Positions 43,201-52,400 of a DNA stretch of 64,000 bases are shown here, piece by piece; position 1 is the stretch's first letter, and each line of letters opens with the position of its first letter. The position numbers were made by a program, and so were the translations under genes. Origin of the DNA: Fibrobacter succinogenes. GTDB taxonomy: Bacteria > Fibrobacterota > Fibrobacteria > Fibrobacterales > Fibrobacteraceae. Under the pieces are notes generated by a model. The model saw only the letters and a list, made by a program, of their open reading frames with translations. It did no database searches and was not told the origin of the DNA. Where the stretch lies: contig CACWNW010000008.1 in assembly GCA_902762305.1 (NCBI GenBank), positions 124,001 to 188,000 on the forward strand, in the 5' to 3' direction.

Positions 43201-43290
43201 CCTGGACCCTATCGCCACAAGTGGCTCCAGGGTGACATGTCATTCTGGAGGGGCGAAGCCCCGATAGAATCAGGCGAAGGATCCAGACCA
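43201..43290. repeat. Dispersed palindromic repeat, intergenic copy
   Basis: GTCATTCTGGAGGGGCGAAG... contains a GGGGCGAAGCCCC hairpin (start 43237 region) and ends GCGAAGGATCCAGAC (43274-43288), identical to 22041-22055. It starts immediately after the beta-subunit gene. The first half also contains its own inverted pair CTGGACCCT/AGGGTGAC-type segment. Confidence 0.55.
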
Positions 43291-43304
43291 GCAATATAAG
43301 GAAT

Positions 43305-43334
43305 GCCCCCGGCAATCGCCGGGGGCTTCTTTGT
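43305..43334 (+). terminator. Rho-independent terminator of the decarboxylase operon
   Basis: A 9-bp GC stem GCCCCCGGC/GCCGGGGGC (43305-43313, 43318-43326) with the loop AATC is followed by TTCTTTGTTG. Confidence 0.85.
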
Positions 43335-43393
43335 TGACATTCTCCAGAATAAAATATATTTTCCTGTTGTTATCTGTAGGAGGAGGCGCATCC

Positions 43394-46300
43394 ATGAAAA
43401 AATTGCTGCTTGTTGTTGTTTCCGTGCTTGCCGTGTATGCAAATGCGGCGAGGGAAATTGTTATGCAGGTGCCAAAACTTGTTGACGGCTGCTACCTGAT
43501 TTCGAATGCTGCGGAACTCTATAAAGTAGCCTTTTCTTTTATGGATCCGAAGACGGATTGTGTTAAACTCACTGCCGATATCGTGGTGAACGAGAATGTT
43601 ATTAAGGACGGTACGCTGAATGTGGCCGACACGGCGAATTTTGCAGTATGGCAGAGAAGCGCCTTCTTTGATTTTGGAGGCGTTTTTGACGGTCAAGGGC
43701 ACACGATTTCGGGCCTGTACTTCAATGATTCCTCAATGGATCGAGTCGGCTTGTTTGGGAAGGTCGGCGTTTTTCGATCGGGAGGAATCATCGAGAATAT
43801 CGTCATCAAGGACGTCCATCTTGTTGATACCTATTTTAAGGCTGGTAGCAATGTAGGGGGGCTTGTTGGAGAGGCTGAAGATGGAATAAACCTGGTCATA
43901 GAACGCAGTAGTGTTGACGGCATTATTGAGGGAGATGATCATGCAGGGGGATTGATTGGCTATCTGGACGATTCAAGATTTGTTTCTATATATGATAGTT
44001 ACAATGCTGCCAGCGTAACGGCTACTTATTATACCGGAGGAATCGCGGGCTGCATGCTCTGGGGCGGTCATCTCAGGATTGCGAATGCGTACAATGTAGG
44101 TACGGTATCTGGCCAGAGGAAAATCGGTGGCATTATTGCGTACGTCGACGAAGATGCTGATGGACTGGAACTGATAAACGTATTTAATGTCGGACAGGTG
44201 GTTGCGTCGGAAGAAAATTCGTCAGATATAAACTCTTTTGGGTATATTGATGTTTATTCCCTTGACTCGTATGTCCTCGATAACGTATTCTTCCTTGGTT
44301 CAAATAAGGAAGGTGTAGGTACCTCCGTGACAGAAGAGCTGTTCGCTAACGGCACTGTCGCTTCGATAATGCACGGTTACAACTATGATGGTGTAGACGG
44401 CTCGATATGGGGACAGGGGGTCGGTGTTGACCCGTTGCCCAATTTTAGCGGAGTCGTGTCTGGTGCGGTGACATTGCCTTCGATTACGCTCAGCCTCGAT
44501 ACAGGCAGTGCGGAACTTTGGACGATGGAACTCCCGATTGGCTACCGCCATAGGATTCCCGATGTCAAGCGTGAAAATTACGAACTTTTTGGCTGGTACG
44601 ACAATGCGGCGCTGACAGGTGAAAAAGTGACGCATGTACCCGAAACGCAAACGACCGACGTGAAGTTCTGGGGCCACTATGAGCCTGTGTACAAAGTCGT
44701 ACTCGAGACGAGCGGAGGAACGGTTCCCGTAGACAGTATGGGATCTTATATACGCTCTGTGGGTGCGAAACTTCCGAACGGGGCCTTGCGTGAAGGTTAT
44801 GTGTTTGCGGGCTGGTATACCAGTAGCGATTATAGCGGGAGTCCTGTTGATTCTATTGCTGCGACGGACGAAGGCGACAAGACCTTCTATGCAAAGTGGA
44901 TAGAGATGCGCGCCCCGAAAAAGAATGCTGATGGCTGTTATGCCATTTCGGATGCTGGCGAACTCTACGGCTTTGCCGCAATCGTGAACGCGGAAGAGAC
45001 GCTTGGCCCCAATAAGGCGGCATGTGCCGTCCTCACGCAGGATATCGTTGTCAACAGGAATGTGCTGGACTCAGCAGGCAAACTCAATGAGAAAGATGCC
45101 CTTGCGTTTGTGCCGTGGAACCCGATAGACAGCTTTATGGGAACCTTTGATGGGCAGATGCACACGATTTCGGGCTTGTACTTTATGAATTCCCTGAATA
45201 CACAAGAGAGGGAAAGTGTTGGCTTTATTGCCAGCATGGGATACCTCGAGGAAGAGCCTGCCACTGTAAAGAATGTCGGTATTGTTGGTTCCTATTTCAA
45301 GAGCGGTGCGCGCTATGTGAGTGCGGTTGTCGGCAACGTGTTTGCTTATACCGAGACAGCAATTTGGGGCATAACGATTCCGCTATATGCGGAAGTCAGG
45401 AATACATACAGTACGTCTACGGTGTATTCTACCAATGAAAATGGTTATGCTGCGGGTTTAGTAGGCGGCCTCAGTTCTTATTCATATCTGCTCGTGGAAA
45501 ATAGCTATAACGTTGGCGGAGTGGATGCCAAGTACGGTGCAGCCGGATTGGTCGGATATGCCGATGATAAACGAGTCCGTGTTGTGAACAGCTATAATGT
45601 CGGAAATGTCTATGGCGAGATGAGGAACCGCCTTGTTCTGAATACTTGTTATGGTTGTGAGTACGATGGAAGTAGTATCATAAACAGTTATTACCTCTAC
45701 ATAAAATCCTATGGAAAGAGCAATGGCGAAATTGGCGGTTATGCTGTAGATGAAGAGGAATTCGCCGATGGACGTGTTGCCCTTGCGTTGCACAATGGCG
45801 AAAATGGCGCTGTATGGGGCCAGAATGTCGGAGTGGACCCGTATCCCGTATTCTCTGGTACAGTTGAAAATTCTACTGCTACGTGGTACAACGTAACATT
45901 CCATACCTTTGAGGGCGATACGGCGACCTATTTCGATTACTACGTGGCCGGGTTTTACATAAATCTTCCCGTGGCGTCTTCGCCTATAGAACACATGCAG
46001 TTTGTCGGCTGGTACGGGACATCTGATTTTAGCGGTTCCGTGCAGACGTATATTTCTAGCAATGCGACAGGCGACAAGGAATTCTATGCCAAGTACGAGC
46101 CGAAATCGTATACCGTTCGTGTTGAAGCGAATGATCCCTATTGTGGTTATGTGGCTGGCTTCCCGAACGATGCGGAAGAGGCTGAGTATCCGTTCGGCAG
46201 CAGTGTGACCATAAAGGCGGTAGCGCTTGATTGCTTCTTCGATGAATGCTACGAGTTCAGGTATTGGGAAGATGCCCCTTCGATTACGAACCCCATCCGT

Positions 46301-46849
46301 ACGGTCCTCGTTATGGGGGATACGACATTTGTCGCTCACTTCGAGATCGTCCCGGCAAGTTCGAGTTCCGGCGTCACATCGTCTAGCTCCAGTGCGAAGT
46401 CCTCCTCCAGCGTCACACCAAAATCTAGCAGCAGTGCGAGGTCTTCTTCTAGCGTCACACCAAAATCTAGCAGTAGCGTGAAGTCTAGTTCTAGCGTCAC
46501 ACCGAAGTCGAGCAGTAGCGCGAAGTCCAGTAGCTCTGCGAAGTCCTCTTCGAGCAAGGCGCCCAAGTCGTCCAGCTCGTGCAAGAACTGCTTTAACGTG
46601 GGCCTGCCTGTCGCTTCTGTCGCTCCGCAGTTCAATGTGGAAGTTGCCGGACGCAACATCTGGGTGACGGGTGCGGCCGATGCTGTGCGCGGTTCCCGAG
46701 ACGGCGGCACCTATGTGCTGCTCGACATGCAGGGCCGCGTGCTCCGTAGGGGTGCGGTCGATGGCGCGAACTTCGCCATCCCGGTTGCGCGTGCGGGCGA
46801 GTACCTGGTGCGTATCGGCGACCGTGTGCGGCGCGTATCCGTGAAATAA
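43394..46849 (+). CDS. Giant secreted GLUG-repeat protein 1 with Ser-rich linker and sorting-type C-terminus
   Basis: The ATG at 43394 follows AGGAGG (7-base gap) and encodes a signal peptide (MKKLLLVVVSVLAVYANAA). The 1151-residue protein has two GLUG-type modules (about 25-330 and 530-800): each opens with a DGCYxISxAxELYxFA..T-type segment and D-IVVNxN, then GTFDGQxHTISGLYF and several VGGLVG-type motifs. Two InlB-type repeat segments (GYVFAGWYTSSD, HMQFVGWYGTSD) each follow a module. A Ser-rich linker (about 988-1063) leads into a 75-residue C-terminal domain (NIWVTGAADA ... DMQGRVLRRG) of type IX sorting type. Likely a beta-solenoid surface adhesin. Confidence 0.75.
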   Translation: MKKLLLVVVSVLAVYANAAREIVMQVPKLVDGCYLISNAAELYKVAFSFMDPKTDCVKLTADIVVNENVIKDGTLNVADTANFAVWQRSAFFDFGGVFDGQGHTISGLYFNDSSMDRVGLFGKVGVFRSGGIIENIVIKDVHLVDTYFKAGSNVGGLVGEAEDGINLVIERSSVDGIIEGDDHAGGLIGYLDDSRFVSIYDSYNAASVTATYYTGGIAGCMLWGGHLRIANAYNVGTVSGQRKIGGIIAYVDEDADGLELINVFNVGQVVASEENSSDINSFGYIDVYSLDSYVLDNVFFLGSNKEGVGTSVTEELFANGTVASIMHGYNYDGVDGSIWGQGVGVDPLPNFSGVVSGAVTLPSITLSLDTGSAELWTMELPIGYRHRIPDVKRENYELFGWYDNAALTGEKVTHVPETQTTDVKFWGHYEPVYKVVLETSGGTVPVDSMGSYIRSVGAKLPNGALREGYVFAGWYTSSDYSGSPVDSIAATDEGDKTFYAKWIEMRAPKKNADGCYAISDAGELYGFAAIVNAEETLGPNKAACAVLTQDIVVNRNVLDSAGKLNEKDALAFVPWNPIDSFMGTFDGQMHTISGLYFMNSLNTQERESVGFIASMGYLEEEPATVKNVGIVGSYFKSGARYVSAVVGNVFAYTETAIWGITIPLYAEVRNTYSTSTVYSTNENGYAAGLVGGLSSYSYLLVENSYNVGGVDAKYGAAGLVGYADDKRVRVVNSYNVGNVYGEMRNRLVLNTCYGCEYDGSSIINSYYLYIKSYGKSNGEIGGYAVDEEEFADGRVALALHNGENGAVWGQNVGVDPYPVFSGTVENSTATWYNVTFHTFEGDTATYFDYYVAGFYINLPVASSPIEHMQFVGWYGTSDFSGSVQTYISSNATGDKEFYAKYEPKSYTVRVEANDPYCGYVAGFPNDAEEAEYPFGSSVTIKAVALDCFFDECYEFRYWEDAPSITNPIRTVLVMGDTTFVAHFEIVPASSSSGVTSSSSSAKSSSSVTPKSSSSARSSSSVTPKSSSSVKSSSSVTPKSSSSAKSSSSAKSSSSKAPKSSSSCKNCFNVGLPVASVAPQFNVEVAGRNIWVTGAADAVRGSRDGGTYVLLDMQGRVLRRGAVDGANFAIPVARAGEYLVRIGDRVRRVSVK
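46357..46580 (+). repeat. Ser-rich linker coding repeats, including 42-base tandem units
   Basis: Three 42-base units begin AGCGTCACACC at 46409, 46451 and 46493 and encode SVTPKSSSS-[AV]-[RK]-SSS. Shorter SSSSAK units surround them. Serine codons mix TCN and AGY, so the DNA is less repetitive than the protein except in these units. Confidence 0.8.
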
Positions 46850-46868
46850 GCGGCTCGCCATGCTTGTC

Positions 46869-46902
46869 CTCCCCGGTAAATTTGCCGGGGATTCTTTTTT
46901 TT
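46869..46902 (+). terminator. Rho-independent terminator of GLUG gene 1
   Basis: CCCCGGTA/TGCCGGGG (one T-G pair, loop AATT) is followed by ATTC and eight T. Confidence 0.85.
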
Positions 46903-47030
46903 ATGTTCGACCGGTTTTGTTTTATATAATCGCCTTTTTGTTTTATGAAACGCGAATTTTGTTTTTTACTTTTGTGAAAATCTTTTATGATATCAAGAAA
47001 TTGGCTAAATTTGTTTAAAAACTCCATTTT

Positions 47031-47077
47031 TGTTTTTTAGAAAATGTTGCAAAGGCGCGCGCGATTATCTAAATTTA
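47031..47077 (+). promoter_or_regulatory. Putative promoter/operator of TIGR02147 gene 2
   Basis: TTG (47047-47049), 20 bases, TAAATTTA (47070-47077), then the ATG at 47085. TGTTTTTTAGAAAAT (47031-47045), similar to TGTGTTCTAAAAT of the other two TIGR02147 genes, lies just upstream. Four TTTTGTTTT-type repeats occupy 46913-47040. Confidence 0.45.
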
Positions 47078-47084
47078 AAGCAGA

Positions 47085-47936
47085 ATGAAGTCGGTTATCG
47101 AATACAGGGATTACCGCGAGTACGTGCTCGAGTATTACCGCGAACGCAAGCGTTGTTCGGCGTTTACGTGGCGTGAGTTTGCACGGCTGGCCGGTTTTGC
47201 CTCGGGATCGTACTTGAAGCTTGTTTGCGACGGCAAGACGCGTCTCTTGGAAGAAGGAGCAAGGAAGACTGCGCTTGCGATGGGGTTGCTTGACTTCGAG
47301 TACGATTACTTCATTCTGATGGTGCGTTACGAGAACGCGAAGACGGAGGAGCATAAAAAGAAATGCTTCGAAGAGATGCAGGCGATTGCCGAGGCGAGCC
47401 ACGTGAAAGTTCTGGGGAGCGAACTTTACGCCTATTACGAGACGTGGAAGCATTCCGTGGTGCGTGAGCTTGCAGTTGCTATGCCCGGCGCGAAGCCGCT
47501 CGAGATGGCGAAGGCCTGCCGGTACCCGATTTCTGCTGCCGACGTGAGCGAAAGCCTGCGTTTCCTTGTGCGCGAGGGCTTCTTGGTGCTTGAACCCGAT
47601 GGCGGGTATAGGCAGACGAGCCGTTCGCTTTCTACGGGGCGCCTGAAGGTCGTCTCGGTGGCGGTTCATTCCATGCTGCGGCAGATGGGCGAGTTCGCGC
47701 TCGAGGCCTTCGATTCGCTCCCGATTTCGGAGCGGCATTTTAGCGGGATTACGATGGGCGTGACTGCCGAAAGCTACGAGAAGGTCCTGGACGAACTGGC
47801 GCGATGCCGCCAGCGTATCGTGTCGATTGTCGCATCAGAAAAGCATCCGGACAAGATTTGTCGCTTGAACATGCAGGTGTTCCCGTTGACAGAAAATTTA
47901 AATAGGGGTCCGGCCGAGCCGGAAAAAGGAGTGTAA
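47085..47936 (+). CDS. TIGR02147-family protein (paralogue 2)
   Basis: 283 residues, with the family opening VIEYRDYREYVLEYYRERKR and the helix-turn-helix-like REFARLAGFASGSYLKLVCDG (about 27-47). The middle HSVVRELAVAMPGAKPLEMA and the C-terminal NMQVFPLTENLN match the paralogues at 11936 and 60488. It is probably a DNA-binding regulator. The C-terminal codons contain AAAAGGAGTG, the Shine-Dalgarno of the lipoprotein gene beginning 3 bases after its stop. It follows the GLUG gene 1 terminator. Confidence 0.86.
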   Translation: MKSVIEYRDYREYVLEYYRERKRCSAFTWREFARLAGFASGSYLKLVCDGKTRLLEEGARKTALAMGLLDFEYDYFILMVRYENAKTEEHKKKCFEEMQAIAEASHVKVLGSELYAYYETWKHSVVRELAVAMPGAKPLEMAKACRYPISAADVSESLRFLVREGFLVLEPDGGYRQTSRSLSTGRLKVVSVAVHSMLRQMGEFALEAFDSLPISERHFSGITMGVTAESYEKVLDELARCRQRIVSIVASEKHPDKICRLNMQVFPLTENLNRGPAEPEKGV

Positions 47937-47939
47937 GGT

Positions 47940-49373
47940 ATGTCTATGCAAGGGATACCGGTGACAAAGTGGATTCGAGTTTTGCCTGCTGTCGTGCTTG
48001 GCGCGATGTTCTGGGCGTGTGCCGACAAGAATACCGCGGGTACGAGCGAAGAGAGCGAAGGCCTCTACGCCGTCAAGGACCTGGAAGTTGCGGGTGTCAC
48101 GCAGAAGGGGCCCTTCGTGAAGGGTTCCTCCGTGACGGTGCGGGGAATCGATTGCCAGACGATGAAGCTCTCGGACGAAATTTTCGAAGGCACGGTCAAG
48201 AGCGACAAGGGCGACTTTGCCATCGGTGGCGTGACGCTCAAGTCGTCGTGCGCGGTGCTCGAGGTGACGGGCCGGTACTTGAACGAACTTTCCGGCAAGG
48301 AATCGTCTGAGGAGTTTACGCTCCATGTGCTGACGGATTTGAAGAAGCACAAGACGGTCAACGTCAACATCCTTACGCATCTGGAATACAATCGCGTGAA
48401 GTCGCTTGTGACCGGGAAGAATTTGTCTTTGGCAGAAGCGAAGGTGCAAGCGGAGCGCGAAGTGCTTGCCGCGTTTGACATTGCTTCGACCGCTACGGAA
48501 TTCGAGGACATGAACATCCTGGAATCGGGCAGCGACAATGCGGCTCTCCTTGCCGTGAGCGTGCTGATGCAGGCGGATGCCGATGCGGCAGAAGTCGCTG
48601 AACGCACATACAAGGCCGCGGCTTCCATCGCGAGGAACGGCCTGTGGGATGATTCCGAAACGAAGAAGGAAATAGCAGAGTGGGCGCTCGGTGCCGAGGC
48701 TAGTGGCGAACTCGAGGCAATCCGCAAGAATGTCGAAAGCTGGAGCGATGCAGGTGTGGCTCCCGCTTTCGAAAATATCGTGGAGGATTTTGGCGAGGCG
48801 GCCGGCAGGAATCCTTATCTGAATCCTGAGGTGGAATACGATTCCCTTGTAGACATGCGCGATGGACAAATCTACGGCGCCGTGAAAATCGGAGGCCTGG
48901 TTTGGATGGCCGAGAACTTGAACTACTACGACACCGTGGCTGTGCCGAGCCTCAGGGACAGCAGCTGGTGCTACGACAAGAACCTTGCAAAATGTGCGGA
49001 GATGGGCCGGCTTTATGCGTGGGCGGTTGCCGGTTCGGTCTGCCCCGATGGCTGGCATTTGCCCGATACGACGGAGTGGAACGCGCTGTTTGATGCGGTG
49101 GGTGGCGATGCCTCTGCGCTCAAGTCGCAGGGCGGCTGGGACGACGGAAGTGGCATGAACGGTTCGGGATTCTCTGTTGTCGCCGGCGGGGAACGCTACC
49201 GCAGCGGCTCGTTTGATTCCGAGGGCCTCAAGGCCTATATATGGAGTTCCGTGGAAATTCCGGACGTAGAAGATGAATCTGCCTACGCGGTGTTTTTCGG
49301 GAGCGACGGCCAGGTGTCTTTCAAGAACTCGTCCAAGAATAACGGGCATTCGGTACGTTGCGTCAAGGACTAG
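47940..49373 (+). CDS. FISUMP lipoprotein with QKGPF domain
   Basis: Lipobox FWAC (Cys27) makes this a 477-residue lipoprotein. Residues 45-300 hold a domain shared with the lipoproteins at 61335 and 63119: VAGVTQKGPFVKGSSVTV, TVKSDKGDFAIGGVTLKSS, and NVNILTHLEYNRVKSLVTGK, then a helical part with AEREVLAAFDI. The C-terminal 170 residues (from DMRDGQIYGAVKIG) are a FISUMP domain (TIGR02145) with VWMAENLNY, GRLYAWAVAG, CPDGWHLPDTTEWNAL and the closing SVRCVKD. FISUMP resembles C-type-lectin/sulfatase-modifying folds; its role is not known. It is paired with TIGR02147 paralogue 2 and followed by GLUG gene 2. Confidence 0.85.
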   Translation: MSMQGIPVTKWIRVLPAVVLGAMFWACADKNTAGTSEESEGLYAVKDLEVAGVTQKGPFVKGSSVTVRGIDCQTMKLSDEIFEGTVKSDKGDFAIGGVTLKSSCAVLEVTGRYLNELSGKESSEEFTLHVLTDLKKHKTVNVNILTHLEYNRVKSLVTGKNLSLAEAKVQAEREVLAAFDIASTATEFEDMNILESGSDNAALLAVSVLMQADADAAEVAERTYKAAASIARNGLWDDSETKKEIAEWALGAEASGELEAIRKNVESWSDAGVAPAFENIVEDFGEAAGRNPYLNPEVEYDSLVDMRDGQIYGAVKIGGLVWMAENLNYYDTVAVPSLRDSSWCYDKNLAKCAEMGRLYAWAVAGSVCPDGWHLPDTTEWNALFDAVGGDASALKSQGGWDDGSGMNGSGFSVVAGGERYRSGSFDSEGLKAYIWSSVEIPDVEDESAYAVFFGSDGQVSFKNSSKNNGHSVRCVKD

Positions 49374-49414
49374 GATAATATATATTGATTAAAAGGGTTG
49401 AGGCGAGAAGTATC

Positions 49415-52400
49415 ATGAAGAAGTTCATTTTTACAGCAATCCTGTCGCTGCTTGCGGCTTACTCGTTTGCGGCGAACGGTACCATGAAGGGTGAAGGTAC
49501 CATCGAAAGCCCGTTCCAGATCGAAGATTACGAAGACCTGAAGGCGATTGGCAAGGGCGCCTACCTGTATTCTTCGGCCTATGAGCTCATGGCCGATATC
49601 GACGCTTCGGCCTCGTATGGCGAATGGTGCAGCGACGGCGTGTGCAACGGGTTCATTCCCTTGGGACTCCAGAAGGATGCCGCGGGCGCTTCCGTTTTTA
49701 CGGGCTATTTTTGGGGGCACGGATTTACGATCAGGAATATGCGTATATGGACGCCCTGTGCGCACAACGTGGGTTTTTTCGCGAACCTGGGTGGATTGGT
49801 CTCACATTTGAACTTTGATTCCCTTGTGGTGTGGGGCGGCCTGGATGATATCTATGCACCCCATTCGAAATATGTCGGTGCCGTTGCGGGCGCGGCTACC
49901 GGGTATATCCTCGATGTGCACGTTACAAAAGGCGAAGTGCAGGGCCTGCAGTATGTGGGCGGCATCGTGGGCAACATGGAAAAGACGACGGCCAATTTGG
50001 ATAATGTCTCGTATGAGGGTGTTGTCCGTGGCGGATCCGCCGTAGGGGGGTTGGCCGGAGGATCCTATGGCACGATTGCCAAAAGCTCTGCGAATGTCAA
50101 GATATATGCGAAGGGAAACACAATTGGAGGTCTGGTTGGCTCAAATAAAGGAAATATTAAAAGAAGCGAAGCGACAGGTTCGATCCACCCCATCGGAAGT
50201 TCAATCTTCGATGTCGGCGGGCTTGTGGGGTATAACATAAGCGGTGGCCACATCTTCGCATCGAGGGCATCCGTGGATATTCTGCCTTTGACCACTGGGA
50301 TTCCCGGAACTGATTTGGGCGGCCTGGTTGGAGACAACTATGGTACAATCGAACAGTCGTATGCTACGGGAAACGTGATTGGCAAAAATGGTGTCGGCGG
50401 CCTGGTTGGTAGCATCTATGGTGGGACTATCCGTAATTGCTTTGCCACGGGAGCGGTGAAGGGAAATAGGTATGTGGGCGGACTCGTTGGCGATGTAGAG
50501 GGATCGGTAAGTACATCGTACTCGGTCGGGCCTGTCGAAATCCTGGATACGACGGAAGTCGTGGATGTGGGTGGCCTGGTCGGTTGGGGAGAAGCGGATA
50601 GTTCCTACTGGAACGTGGAATTCTCCGGATTGGATACAAGCAGCGGCGGGACGGGGCTTTCCGATGCCGCCATGAAAAAGTTCGAAAGCTTTTTCGGATG
50701 GGACACCGAAATCTGGACTATCGACGAGGGGGAATCGTACCCCTACCTGGCCGTGTTCGGCAAGAAGCCCGATGCTGTCGTCTATGCGATTCCCACGGCG
50801 GCATCAAAGTGGCAGGAGAATCCGGTTGTCGCCGCGAACGTCGATACCGGCCGTGAATTGTTCGGCAAATGGACTGGCGCGAACTACCTGAATGCGGCGC
50901 GCGATTCCATCTACTACGGCTACAAGATCGGCTACGTCAAGGAATCCGATACCGTCTGGAGCACTTCGAGCTACATGGCTGTCCCGAACCGGATCGAGAT
51001 TGCGACCCTCGAAGACCTGCAGAAGATCGGCAGGCATGTCGGATTCCCGCTGTTTGCAAATTACGAGTTGACGGCCGATATCGATGCGTCCGGTGCTGAT
51101 TTTGAACCCATCGGTGACGAGCGTGTCTTGTTTACGGGTGGCTTCGACGGCAAGAACCATACCATCAGTGGATTCAGGATTGATGGCCGCAGTAAGGATT
51201 ATTCCGGACTTTTCGGGAAGGCGGAAAAGGCTGTCTTCAGGAACATAGTCTTCAGGAACGCGAATGTCAGCGCGAAGAAAATGGTTGGCGTGCTTGCAGG
51301 CCGGATCGATAAGTCGATTGTGAGCAACGTTGTCTCATACAACGCGACGGTCAAGGGCCATAGCAATGTCGGTGGACTTATCGGTATAGCGTACACGAAC
51401 GTCATGGATCGCCTCGCGAGTACGGGCGCCGTCACGGGAGATACCTGTGTCGGAGGTCTTTTCGGGGCGTTCGCGTCGAAGTTGACAGATGCCTATTCCG
51501 TGAATGTCGTCAAGGGTCATTATTGGGTTGGGGGCGTTATGGGCGGTGCGAATTTGGATTTCCATAATGCCGATACCGTCCTCAATGTTTACTCCGCGAG
51601 CCTTGTGAAGGGCCCCCGCAAGCGTATCGAGGGAATTGCCGGATCCGTGGAGGATTCCTACTACGACGAGAAGTATGCGGACATATACTTCGACAGCACG
51701 CTTATGCCTTCCGAATGGCAGGTCGATCGGTACGAGTTGGGTGAAGCGCTCCCGACTGATTCCCTGCTGAAGCGGGCCACGTTCAAGGGGTTCGACTTTG
51801 AGTCCGTGTGGACTATTCAGGAAGGCGTGTCGTATCCTTATTTCAAGGAAATGGACCCCTCGCTTCCGGGAACATTGGTCGATGACGGAACGAGCTATGC
51901 CCTGGTGGGCGAAGGTACGGCGGAAAAACCGTTCCTGATTACCTGCTACGACGATCTCAAGAATGTCGGCAAGCATGAATTCGGCCTGGACGCCCATTAC
52001 GAATTGCAGGGATTTTATGCAAGCGAATCCGCGACGGACAACTGCGTCGACGGCGTGTGCGCCGGTTTTGAGCCTATCGGCGGAACCGAAGGTTTCAGCG
52101 GGACGTTTACCGGAAACAGGGCCGGCATTTTCAATCTGACCATCAACCGCCCCGACGAGGATTATGTCGGCCTGTTCACGAAACTCAATCCCGGTGCCAA
52201 GGTTTCGGGAATAGGGTTGGCCCAGAGCACCATTGTCGGCAGGAACTATGTGGGTAGCATTGCCGGACTGGACAAGGGTGCCGACCTTGAGCGCGTGGGT
52301 GCGGAAAAAGACCTGGTCGTTCGCGGCAACAACTATGTCGGCATGGTTGTCGGGGCGAAGGAAGGTGGCTCTGCGAAATACAACCATGTCAACGGTACGG

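Noticed and set aside
46357-46580. CRISPR array
   Set aside because: The repeats are in frame inside a gene and code for a Ser-rich stalk; there are no unique spacers of even length and no cas genes.
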